From Aeriscardovia sp. (GTDB lineage Bacteria > Actinomycetota > Actinomycetes > Actinomycetales > Bifidobacteriaceae), in assembly GCA_017386585.1 (NCBI GenBank), contig JAFNPO010000064.1:1-41374 (forward strand): 41,374 nucleotides of DNA. Direction: 5' to 3'. Below, piece after piece: positions 34,595 through 41,374 of this stretch. The notes beneath the pieces were generated by a model, which worked only from the letters and a program-made list of their open reading frames with translations, had not been told where the DNA came from and searched no databases. A program made the translations under genes and the position numbers. Each line of letters opens with the position of its first letter. Position 1 is the stretch's first letter.

Positions 34595-35338
34595 TCACAG
34601 CGGAATACGCGACCGAAAAACCCAGTGCTCGCCGCTGATGGGATCATCCAGCTCTAGACAACGCGCCACCAGCTCCAGCGGGGAGCTGAAATCGTCGTGG
34701 GCGCGGTCCACGACTCGCGGATACAGGTCGTCGCCCACGATTGGTAGGCCCACACTGTTCATGTGCACCCGTAGCTGGTGCGTTTTGCCCGTACGCGGAT
34801 GCAGGATGTAGACGGCCGTGCCCGGATGCGCTGCCATCGCGGTCCGGTCGGCGTCGGTCAGTGCGGCCTCTGGCTTGCGTTCGACAAGCGTACGCGCGTT
34901 GGGGTGGCCTGCCGTCTCATAGGCCTGTAGGACGCCGACCTCTTTGACAATCCGTGACACGATGACACACGGGAACATCATTCCCTCATCAACGGGCGCC
35001 AGGCATTCGTAGGTCTTTGTCACTTCATGCAACTGGAACTTCGTCTGATAAGCCCCGCGGTCGTTCACGTGCTTGACGAAAAGGACGACGCCGGCCGTCG
35101 CGCGGTCGAGACGGTGCGCTGGGATGAGATCCGTATTACCGAGCTGTTGACGCAGCTGTATTAGAGCCGTATTGCGGTACCACATGCCCCGCGGCATGGT
35201 AGCCAGAAAATGCGGCTTGTCGACAACGATGACGTGCGCATTCTCGAACAGGACGGTGCATTGGAACGGCACGTTTGGCTCTTGCCTAACGAAGCGGTGG
35301 TGTGGACGCCTCTGGTTTCCGGTCGTTCCGTCTGTCAT
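34595..35338 (-). CDS. RluA-family pseudouridine synthase
   Basis: 247 aa, converts uridine to pseudouridine in rRNA or tRNA. The catalytic Asp is in the diagnostic HRLDRATAGVVLF motif; VVDKPHFLATMP precedes it, and TGKTHQLRVHMNSVGLPIVGD is the conserved C-terminal motif. It has no N-terminal S4 domain, so it belongs to the short RluA-like group; the target base cannot be told. The ATG overlaps the nnrD stop by 1 nt (TGATG), so it is translationally coupled to nnrD. Confidence 0.93.
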   Translation of the reverse strand: MTDGTTGNQRRPHHRFVRQEPNVPFQCTVLFENAHVIVVDKPHFLATMPRGMWYRNTALIQLRQQLGNTDLIPAHRLDRATAGVVLFVKHVNDRGAYQTKFQLHEVTKTYECLAPVDEGMMFPCVIVSRIVKEVGVLQAYETAGHPNARTLVERKPEAALTDADRTAMAAHPGTAVYILHPRTGKTHQLRVHMNSVGLPIVGDDLYPRVVDRAHDDFSSPLELVARCLELDDPISGEHWVFRSRIPL

Positions 35339-36462
35339 CAGTGTAGTGATCCGCGGAAGACTGGACGGGACCGGAACGACGCTGCCGACGTGGAGGATCC
35401 GGCGGCCAGCACAGCATGGATAGCGGTCGGCACTTGTTCCGCAACCTGCGACGCTGTCAGCGGACGGCCCACGATCGCTGTGTCAGCGGCCATGCCCATC
35501 AGAGCGGATTCAGCGCGTAACGGCTGCTCGGGGTCAAGCACCCCTGAAGCGAAACCACCGGCTACGCCGTGGACGAGTACCGCGGACGCGATTGCCGAAG
35601 CGAAATCCACGTTGCCATTCAGCAGACGCGGCCTCAACTGAGCCAGCACACCGCCCAGCACACCCGCTAGAACGTCGCCAGTCCCGGCGCTAGCGAGCCA
35701 GTACGTCGGAGCAATCACCTGCAAAACTCTGTTTTCCCGGATGGGGCTAGGGCGGTTTCCACCAACGTGGCCAGTGGTACGGGTTCTGCCCGGATGCTGT
35801 TCTGCCGTATTCTGCCCTGCTGTTCGCTGGTCTACGGTCGGACGATCCGAAGCTACCTCCGGAGCTGGCACAATAAGCGTGTGCGCACACTTGAGAACGA
35901 CGGCGCAGCCGAACAGGTCGCGGGCGCGTAAGGCCCAAGCAGCTCGGTCGGACCGGATGGCATCCTCAGTCGCGTCGATGACGCCAGCGGACTGTAGGAG
36001 GCGCGCTAGTTCGCCAATGTGTGGCGTGATAACTGTCCACTTGTAAGTGCCACCCGGCGTCAGCTCATCCAACGCTCCTGCATCCACCACGCACGCCGGC
36101 GACGCGGCAGCATCAGCAGCCTGTTCGCTTCCAGCAGCGGCCAGAAGATGGGACATGGCTCCACGGCGCGTGTCCTTTACGCTGTTCGCCACGCCGGGAC
36201 CCATCACCCAGGCGTCGCATCGGCCTTCACCCAGCACAACCTCCGGGCAGCGCTGTAAAACTAGATCCTCACAGCGATGCGGACCAACGTAGCGCACATA
36301 CCCTGCTCCACAGCGGTCGGCACCCATTGCCGAAAGCACGGCAGCCCCTGGGTACTTCTCTGAACCCGTCAGAAGGCCGACGACACCCCGAGTGTATTTG
36401 GAATCGACCGCGACGGGTGCCCGGAGAACGGCAGCCGCGTCCTTGAGAGTAAACCGTTTCAT
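35338..36462 (-). CDS. nnrD: ADP-dependent NAD(P)H-hydrate dehydratase
   Basis: 374 aa ribokinase-fold repair enzyme that dehydrates S-NADHX and S-NADPHX back to NADH and NADPH. Recognised by GVVGLLTGSEKYPGAAVLSA near the N-terminus, VMGPGV, TPHIGELARLL and the nucleotide-binding SAGTGDVLAGVLGG. In many bacteria this domain is fused to the epimerase NnrE; the epimerase domain is absent here and no separate nnrE is in the window. A hydrophilic insertion of about 40 residues (around 210-250) interrupts the fold just before VIAPTYW. It starts 19 nt after glmS and overlaps the RluA-type gene by 1 nt. Confidence 0.93.
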   Translation of the reverse strand: MKRFTLKDAAAVLRAPVAVDSKYTRGVVGLLTGSEKYPGAAVLSAMGADRCGAGYVRYVGPHRCEDLVLQRCPEVVLGEGRCDAWVMGPGVANSVKDTRRGAMSHLLAAAGSEQAADAAASPACVVDAGALDELTPGGTYKWTVITPHIGELARLLQSAGVIDATEDAIRSDRAAWALRARDLFGCAVVLKCAHTLIVPAPEVASDRPTVDQRTAGQNTAEQHPGRTRTTGHVGGNRPSPIRENRVLQVIAPTYWLASAGTGDVLAGVLGGVLAQLRPRLLNGNVDFASAIASAVLVHGVAGGFASGVLDPEQPLRAESALMGMAADTAIVGRPLTASQVAEQVPTAIHAVLAAGSSTSAASFRSRPVFRGSLH

Positions 36463-36481
36463 GCGTCAACCACGGCTCGTA

Positions 36482-38368
36482 TCACTCCACGGTGACAGAC
36501 TTGGCGAGGTTGCGCGGCTTGTCTACATCGAGGTTCTTAGCGTTGGCCATGTCCATTGCGAACATCTGCAACGGCACCACATCGACAAGCGGACTCATCA
36601 GTGTCGGGCACTGCGGACGCCAGAAGATGACATCGGCGTAGCGTTCCACATCCGGATCCCCTTCCTCAGCGACAGCAATCGTATAGGCACCCCGGGCCTT
36701 GACCTCCTCAATGTTGGAGATGACCTTGTCGTGTAGCACATTGCCCTGGCGCGCGGAAGGCACAATGACGACAACCGGCACACCTTCCTCGACAAGTGCA
36801 ATGGGACCGTGCTTGAGCTCACCAGCGGCGAAGCCCTGCGTGAAGACGTAGGCAATCTCCTTAAGCTTGAGCGCGCCTTCGAGCGCAACGGGGTAACCCA
36901 CATGGCGCCCCAAGAAGAGGAACTCTGGGCGGTCAACGAGCGCATCGGCCGTGGATTTGACAATGTCGGCATCGTGCTCGAGCACCCACTGGATTTTACC
37001 CGGCATGGCGCGCAGGCCTTCGATGACGCCGTGAATCTCGTCGCGGTACATCGTGCCTTTCACCTGTGCCAGATAGAGTCCCAGCAGGTAGCAGGCCGTG
37101 ATTTGCGCAACGAACGCCTTAGTGGATGCCACTGCAACCTCCGGGCCAGCATGCGTGTACAGCACGGCGTCGGATTCACGCGGAATGGAAGAACCCTGCG
37201 TATTGCAAATGGCCAGCACTTTAGAGTCCTGCTCGCGGGCATGGCGAATGGCCATGAGCGTGTCCATGGTCTCACCCGACTGGGAGATGGCCACGACGAG
37301 CGTGCGCGGAGTGAGAACCGGATCGCAGTAGCGGAACTCGTGCGCGAGCGCCACTTCAACGGGGATGTGGACCCAGTGTTCGATGGCATATTTGGCAACG
37401 AAACCCGCGTAGGAGGCCGTGCCGCAAGCGACGACGATGATCTTATCGATGTTTTTCAGCGTGCTCTCATCGATGTGCAGTTCGTCGAGCACGATGTTAC
37501 CGTCGAGGTCGAAACGACCCATGAGAGTCTCACGCACGGCAGCCGGATCCTCGTGGATTTCTTTGTCCATGAAGGAATCCCAGCCCCCCTTTTCAACGGC
37601 GGAGGCATCCCAGTCTACAGTGAAGCGGCGCGCCTCGACGGGATTGCTGTCGAAATCGGTGACTTCTACGTGGCCGCCTCGGATCATGACAGCATTATCC
37701 TGGCCAACCTCCAGTGCATCCTTCGTGTAGGCCACGAAGGCAGTTACGTCCGAAGCGAGGAAACTCTCGTCCTCGCCCAGCCCAATGACGAGTGGCTCGT
37801 CGCGGCGGATGGCGCACACGATGTCCGGTTGGCGCACATCGATGGCGAGGATAGTAAAAGTGCCGGAGAGCATCCTACCCAAACGACGCACAGCGGCGAA
37901 GAGATTCGGCTCGCCGGTCTCTTCGATAATCTGGTTGGCGATCTTGCCCAGCAGCTTGGCGGCGACTTCGCTGTCAGTCTGTGAGACGAAGCCGTAACCT
38001 TCGGACTGAAGATTGAACTTCAACTGGTTGGCGTTCTCGATGATGCCGTTGTGGATGAGTGCAATCTTGCCGTCCTGGCTAATATGCGGGTGCGCGTTGA
38101 TGTCACTCGGCTCGCCATTGGTGGCCCAACGCGTGTGGCCGATGCACACCTGCGCCGGCGGCAGCGGATGCTTCGCCAGCTCGTTCTCGAGGGCGCTAAG
38201 GCGCCCGGCTTTCTTGCACCAGGCAACGTGGTCCATTCCCGGCGCGACGCACGCAACGCCAGCGGAATCATACCCGCGGTACTCCAAGCGACCTAACCCG
38301 TGCAAGCACACGTCCAAGGGCCTGGTCGAAACGGTCATAGGTCCTGAATATCCAACGATTCCGCACAT
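36482..38368 (-). CDS. glmS: Glutamine-fructose-6-phosphate aminotransferase
   Basis: 628 aa. Makes glucosamine 6-phosphate from fructose 6-phosphate and glutamine, the first step to UDP-GlcNAc. N-terminal class II glutaminase domain with the nucleophile Cys2 (MCGIVGYSG), then HTRWATNGEPSDINAHP; two C-terminal SIS domains with ACGTASYAGFVAKY, AISQSGETMDTLMA and the final LAKSVTVE. Since Cys2 must be exposed after Met removal, the ATG at 38368 is certain. It has no Shine-Dalgarno and lies 6 nt after TAGACT (38375-38380), indicating a leaderless message; this also excludes a glmS ribozyme. Heads the glmS-nnrD-RluA unit. Confidence 0.97.
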   Translation of the reverse strand: MCGIVGYSGPMTVSTRPLDVCLHGLGRLEYRGYDSAGVACVAPGMDHVAWCKKAGRLSALENELAKHPLPPAQVCIGHTRWATNGEPSDINAHPHISQDGKIALIHNGIIENANQLKFNLQSEGYGFVSQTDSEVAAKLLGKIANQIIEETGEPNLFAAVRRLGRMLSGTFTILAIDVRQPDIVCAIRRDEPLVIGLGEDESFLASDVTAFVAYTKDALEVGQDNAVMIRGGHVEVTDFDSNPVEARRFTVDWDASAVEKGGWDSFMDKEIHEDPAAVRETLMGRFDLDGNIVLDELHIDESTLKNIDKIIVVACGTASYAGFVAKYAIEHWVHIPVEVALAHEFRYCDPVLTPRTLVVAISQSGETMDTLMAIRHAREQDSKVLAICNTQGSSIPRESDAVLYTHAGPEVAVASTKAFVAQITACYLLGLYLAQVKGTMYRDEIHGVIEGLRAMPGKIQWVLEHDADIVKSTADALVDRPEFLFLGRHVGYPVALEGALKLKEIAYVFTQGFAAGELKHGPIALVEEGVPVVVIVPSARQGNVLHDKVISNIEEVKARGAYTIAVAEEGDPDVERYADVIFWRPQCPTLMSPLVDVVPLQMFAMDMANAKNLDVDKPRNLAKSVTVE

Positions 38369-38374
38369 ACGACC

Positions 38375-38511
38375 AGTCTAAAACAGAGGCGCCGACCGCC
38401 GTTCGAGGTCTTCCGCAACCTTCACGACTCCTCTGTGACCGGCGCGACGCACGAAAAATACCAAGAAACGACGGACCTGACACATGGCTGCTACAACCCT
38501 CGGGGACCTGA
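38375..38511 (-). promoter_or_regulatory. glmS promoter region with direct repeat
   Basis: -10 box TAGACT at 38375-38380 directly before the glmS ATG; no clear -35. Further upstream GGACCTGA occurs twice on the plus strand (38473-38480 and 38504-38511), 31 bp apart. The 168 bases between glmS and smpB hold nothing else I recognise. Confidence 0.45.
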
Positions 38512-38536
38512 AACAAAATAGCCGCGCCAGCTCCTC

Positions 38537-39022
38537 TCAGCGGTGATTCGTAAGGTTCTGGAGACGAATGGCGCGTTGCATTGCGCGCTTGTCATCCTCG
38601 GCGCGCAGTGCAGCGCGCTTGTCATACTCCTTTTTGCCGCGCGCCAGAGCAATGCGCAGCTTGGCGCGGCCGTCCTCGTTGAAATAGAGACTCAGCGGCA
38701 CAATTGTGTAACCTTTGGCCTCTGTGCGGCGCGAAAGTTTGGCGATTTGCTTGGCGTGCAGCAGGAGCTTGCGCTTGCGGCGGGGGGCGTGATTCGTCCA
38801 CGTGCCATCAAGGTACTCGGGGATATTTGCGTTCTCCAACCACACCTCGCCGCGCTTGTCGATAGAGACAAACGCCTGCGCCAGGGACGCGTGCCCCATG
38901 CGCAGCGACTTGACCTCGGTGCCCGTCAACGACAAGCCCGCTTCCAACTCGTCTTCCAAGAAATAGTCATGCCGTGCGCGACGGTTATTGGCGATGACTT
39001 TCTCATTGGTCTTCTTCTTCAT
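38537..39022 (-). CDS. smpB: SsrA-binding protein SmpB
   Basis: 161 aa, binds tmRNA and brings it to stalled ribosomes. Conserved motifs: NRRARHDYFLEDELEAGLSLTGTEVKSLR, ENANIPEYLDGTWTNHAPRRKRKLLLH, KGYTIVPLSLYFNEDGRAKLRIALARGKKEYDKR, then the basic C-terminal tail with RAMQRA that enters the decoding centre. ATG 39022 follows a purine-rich GGGATCAGGGA. The tmRNA gene ssrA is not next to it. Confidence 0.97.
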   Translation of the reverse strand: MKKKTNEKVIANNRRARHDYFLEDELEAGLSLTGTEVKSLRMGHASLAQAFVSIDKRGEVWLENANIPEYLDGTWTNHAPRRKRKLLLHAKQIAKLSRRTEAKGYTIVPLSLYFNEDGRAKLRIALARGKKEYDKRAALRAEDDKRAMQRAIRLQNLTNHR

Positions 39023-39150
39023 TCCCTGATCCCTTCCAGCATCCGCGTTCCCAGCTGCCGCGTTTCACGTTGTTTCGTTTCTCATTGTGCTCCGCGCCGC
39101 CCTTAGGTGCGAGGTCTTGCATGACACGCTTGTCAGCTGACTTTCCCACT

Positions 39151-39200
39151 GGAAAAGGCGCTGCCGGGGATCCATCCGTTCGCGGATTCCCGGCAGCCCC
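39151..39200 (-). terminator. Terminator of prfB
   Basis: 14-bp stem with one G-U pair (39160-39173/39184-39197) and a 10-nt loop, followed on the minus strand by GCCTTTTCC. It separates prfB from smpB, so smpB needs its own promoter. Confidence 0.85.
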
Positions 39201-39218
39201 TTGCTTCAAAAGTGCGGC

Positions 39219-40349
39219 TCACTCGCCAGCCTCAGCCTCCTCGCTGAGGCGCTCATGATGGCGCCAACGAATGCCGGCGTCAATGAAGGCGTCAATGTCA
39301 CCGTCGAAGACGCTATCCACCTGGGAAGTCTCGTAGCCGGTGCGCAGGTCCTTGACCATCTGGTACGGATGCGTCACGTAAGAACGGATCTGGTCCCCCC
39401 AGCTAGCCTTGACATTACCCGCGAGCTCCTTACGTTTTTTGCGTTCCTCCTCCTTCTTGAGCATGAGAAGACGGGACTCGAGGACCTGCATGGCAGCAGC
39501 CCGGTTCTGGATTTGGCTGCGCTCATCCTGCATAGACACAACCAAGCCGGTAGGCAAATGGGTGATGCGCACGGCGGAGTATGTCGTGTTCACACCTTGG
39601 CCGCCCGGACCGGACGCCTGAAAGGTGTCGACGCGAATGTCAGAATCCGGTATATCGATGTGGTCGCTTGTGGCAACCAACGGAATGACCTCGACACCAG
39701 CGAAGCTGGTCTGGCGGCGACCCTGATTATCGAACGGCGAGATACGCACCAAACGGTGCGTGCCACCTTCAACTGACAGTTTTCCGTAGGCGTACGGCTC
39801 GTTAATCTGGACGGTCGCGGACTTAATGCCAGCCTCCTCACCGTAGGAGGTGTTAAGCACCTTAGTCTTGTAGCCATGGCGTTCGGCCCAGCGCAAGTAC
39901 ATACGTAGGAGCATGCTTGCCCAGTCGGCTGCGTCGACGCCGCCCGCGCCGGAACGGATGGTGACGACCGCCTGCCGTTCGTCGTACTCGCCGTCGAGCA
40001 AAGTGCTAATCTCCAGGTCGGCAAGGTCCTTGCGGATTGCCTTGATGTCGAACTTGGCTTCGGCGATGGTGTCAGCGTCCATCATCTCCTCTCCCAGCGA
40101 TTCCAGGGTTTCTACGTCGTCAATGCGTCTCTTCATACTGTCAATTCGCTTAAGCATTGTCTGTGTGCTCGATAGCTTGGAAGTGATCTGCTGGGCGTGG
40201 TCCGGATCATCCCACAACTCTGGCGCTGCTGCCTGCTGCTCTAGGTCGGCGGCCAGCGCACGCAACTTATCAAGATTGACAGCGTCGGAAATAGTGGCGA
40301 ATGTCTCCTTCGCAGCGGTTAAATCCTGGGTAAAATCAATGTCTGCCAT
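39219..40349 (-). CDS. prfB: Peptide chain release factor 2
   Basis: 376 aa, recognises UGA and UAA stop codons and releases the peptide. Anticodon-like tripeptide SPF (204-206, in [11 protein letters not shown]) and the catalytic GGQ (249-251, in [10 protein letters not shown]) are both present. The reading frame is continuous: there is no in-frame UGA near codon 25, so the autoregulatory +1 frameshift known from E. coli is absent, as in many actinobacteria. ATG 40349 has AAGGGAG at a spacing of 3. It follows map with a 66-nt gap on the same strand. Confidence 0.97.
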   Translation of the reverse strand: MADIDFTQDLTAAKETFATISDAVNLDKLRALAADLEQQAAAPELWDDPDHAQQITSKLSSTQTMLKRIDSMKRRIDDVETLESLGEEMMDADTIAEAKFDIKAIRKDLADLEISTLLDGEYDERQAVVTIRSGAGGVDAADWASMLLRMYLRWAERHGYKTKVLNTSYGEEAGIKSATVQINEPYAYGKLSVEGGTHRLVRISPFDNQGRRQTSFAGVEVIPLVATSDHIDIPDSDIRVDTFQASGPGGQGVNTTYSAVRITHLPTGLVVSMQDERSQIQNRAAAMQVLESRLLMLKKEEERKKRKELAGNVKASWGDQIRSYVTHPYQMVKDLRTGYETSQVDSVFDGDIDAFIDAGIRWRHHERLSEEAEAGE

Positions 40350-40415
40350 AAACTCCCTTACGCTTCCGTTCGGGGGGCGCGGAGCACCCCGCGCCCGTCT
40401 ACCGTGCTAGTTCGG

Positions 40416-41189
40416 TCACTTCCGGCGCGCAGTCATGATGATTGGATCACCGTCAGTGATGCAAATCTCATGCTCGGTGTGGGCGCCGCGCGAACCGTCG
40501 GCGGAATGCACGGACCAGCCGTCCGGGTCGTCGGCGATTTCGTCCGTGCCGGCCATGAGCCACGGCTCAATGCAGATGACGAGACCTGGACGTAGACGGT
40601 AACCGCGGTGTGCGCGACCGTCATTCGGTACATACGGGTCGCAGTGCATGCCGCGGCCGATGCCATGGCCACCAAAGACAGTGTTAACCTTGTAGCCGCG
40701 CTCGTGGGCAACAGCACCGGCAGCAGCGGACACGTCGCCCAAATGGTTACCGGCACGGCACTGGTCAATGGCAGCTGCTAGGGCGTCTTCCGTAGCTTTG
40801 ATGAGGTGCAGATCCTCTGGACGGGCGTGGTCGCCAACCACGAAGCTGATAGCGGAGTCACCACACCAGCCGTCCACCGTAATGGACAAATCAAGGGACA
40901 ACAGGTCACCGTCCTGGAGTACGTAGTCGTGTGGAACACCGTGGAGGACTACATCATTGACGGACGTGCAGATCCAATGGCCGAACGGCACAGTTCCCAT
41001 TTCGTTGTCGTTGACGTACGGCGAGCTGGCGCCCTTATAGTCGGCAATGCGTTTATGCGTGTACTCGTCAATCTCTAGCAGATTCGTGCCAACCTTGGTC
41101 ATGTTCTTGAGCTCGCTGAGGCAGTCGGCGACAAGCTGCGCCGCGGGGCGCATGGCTGCGACCTCCTGAGGGGTCTTGATTTCGATCAT
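40416..41189 (-). CDS. map: Methionine aminopeptidase, type I
   Basis: Removes the initiator methionine from nascent proteins. The residues known from E. coli MAP are all identifiable: H83 (VVLHGVP), D100 and D111 (SLDLSITVDGWCGDS), H175 (GGHGIG), H182 (GMHCDP), E208 (CIEP) and E239 (HTEHE). Two ATGs lie in tandem (41192 and 41189); GAGGA abuts the first, so the second, giving 257 aa, is better spaced. There is no N-terminal zinc-finger extension. Such SD spacing over tandem ATGs could let both be used. Confidence 0.96.
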   Translation of the reverse strand: MIEIKTPQEVAAMRPAAQLVADCLSELKNMTKVGTNLLEIDEYTHKRIADYKGASSPYVNDNEMGTVPFGHWICTSVNDVVLHGVPHDYVLQDGDLLSLDLSITVDGWCGDSAISFVVGDHARPEDLHLIKATEDALAAAIDQCRAGNHLGDVSAAAGAVAHERGYKVNTVFGGHGIGRGMHCDPYVPNDGRAHRGYRLRPGLVICIEPWLMAGTDEIADDPDGWSVHSADGSRGAHTEHEICITDGDPIIMTARRK

Positions 41190-41231
41190 CATTCCTCTTT
41201 TCGTTCCCGCCGCGGACGGCGCAGACGGGCC

Positions 41232-41268
41232 GCTAAAATAAAGAGCCCCGGGTGTTTCCCCGAGGCTC
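41232..41268 (-). terminator. Terminator of tRNA-Ser
   Basis: 10-bp stem with one G-U pair (41243-41252/41259-41268), loop of 6, followed on the minus strand by TTTATTTT. Lies between tRNA-Ser and map. Confidence 0.88.
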
Positions 41269-41278
41269 CAGCAAGACG

Positions 41279-41365
41279 CGGATAGGGCGAGATTCGAACT
41301 CGCGGAGCCATGAATGACTCGCTGGTTTTCAGGACCAGTCCCATCGACCGCTCGGGCACCTATCC
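41279..41365 (-). tRNA. tRNA-Ser (anticodon TGA)
   Basis: Class II tRNA on the minus strand: acceptor GGATAGG/CCTATCC, anticodon stem CTGGT/ACCAG with loop CCTGAAA (anticodon TGA, reads TCA), a long variable arm, T arm with TTCGAAT and the serine-type discriminator G. CCA is not encoded. Confidence 0.96.
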
Positions 41366-41374
41366 ACTGAGCGC

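Noticed and set aside
38369..38536. tmRNA (ssrA) next to smpB
   Set aside because: The interval is too short for a tmRNA and has no tRNA-like ends or tag-coding region.
38369..38536. glmS ribozyme or riboswitch
   Set aside because: The glmS message appears leaderless, leaving no room for a 5' ribozyme, and the ribozyme core is not seen.
39003..39209. Small minus-strand frame between prfB and smpB (68 codons)
   Set aside because: It spans the prfB terminator hairpin and the smpB start, with no similarity to FtsE or FtsX.
39219..40349. Programmed +1 frameshift in prfB
   Set aside because: The frame is continuous from a good start with no early in-frame UGA.
1..41374. CRISPR array, prophage, insertion sequence or defence island
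   Set aside because: No regularly spaced repeats, transposase, integrase or known defence-gene families were seen on either strand.

Overview
The window is a contiguous piece of an actinobacterial chromosome, moderately GC-rich, with about 30 protein genes, six tRNA genes and no mobile elements, phage genes or CRISPR arrays that I can see. The actinobacterial assignment rests on family content: an actinobacterial-style Rho with a long charged insertion, DUF3052, DUF3107, a zincin_2-type metalloprotease next to a Lon-like protease and a UvrD2-like helicase, a PHP phosphatase, a VKOR homologue, a long IleRS of the eukaryote-like type, and an ileS T-box leader of the compact actinobacterial kind. 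Gene content would fit Actinomycetales or Bifidobacteriales; I cannot place it further from sequence alone. None of the six tRNAs encodes its CCA tail.

Layout. 1-5.4 kb (minus strand): rho, pgi and an acyltransferase-3 membrane protein. 5.4-8.8 kb: tRNA-Thr and tRNA-Leu (+), a roughly 500-base stretch without a recognisable gene, tRNA-His (-), an AarF/UbiB-type kinase with a small phasin-like partner (-), tRNA-Val (+). 8.8-17.4 kb: TM2 protein (+), DUF3052 and a Lon-like protease (-), zincin_2 (+), UvrD2-like helicase (-), APH-fold protein and DUF3107 (+), PHP phosphatase (-). 17.4-21.4 kb: VKOR homologue (+), TRIC/UPF0126 channel (-), GadC-like APC transporter (+) ending in a very strong terminator. 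21.5-26.5 kb: ileS (-) behind a T-box riboswitch, alpha/beta hydrolase (-). 26.5-28.3 kb: xseA-xseB and tRNA-Arg (+). 28.3-41.4 kb: a long minus-strand run of dnaG, dgt, alr, znuA-like, an RluA-type pseudouridine synthase, nnrD, glmS, smpB, prfB, map and tRNA-Ser.

How the genes work together. Most are housekeeping: translation (ileS, prfB, smpB, map, tRNAs), replication and nucleotide hygiene (dnaG, dgt, xseAB, UvrD2), envelope precursors (alr, glmS), central metabolism (pgi, nnrD) and transcription termination (rho). The tight alr-dgt and glmS-nnrD-RluA junctions suggest co-transcribed units.

I do not see a convincing new multi-gene system. The points most worth a second look are the ileS T-box with a complete SD-sequestering hairpin; six genes whose start lies 6-9 nt after a TANNNT box without a Shine-Dalgarno (probable leaderless mRNAs); a reduced UvrD2 apparently lacking its 2B domain and HRDC; a YlbL-like protease apparently lacking its PDZ domain; an APH-fold protein with Asn in place of the DFG-equivalent Asp; a duplicated charged insert in Rho; and the apparent absence of ftsEX between prfB and smpB.
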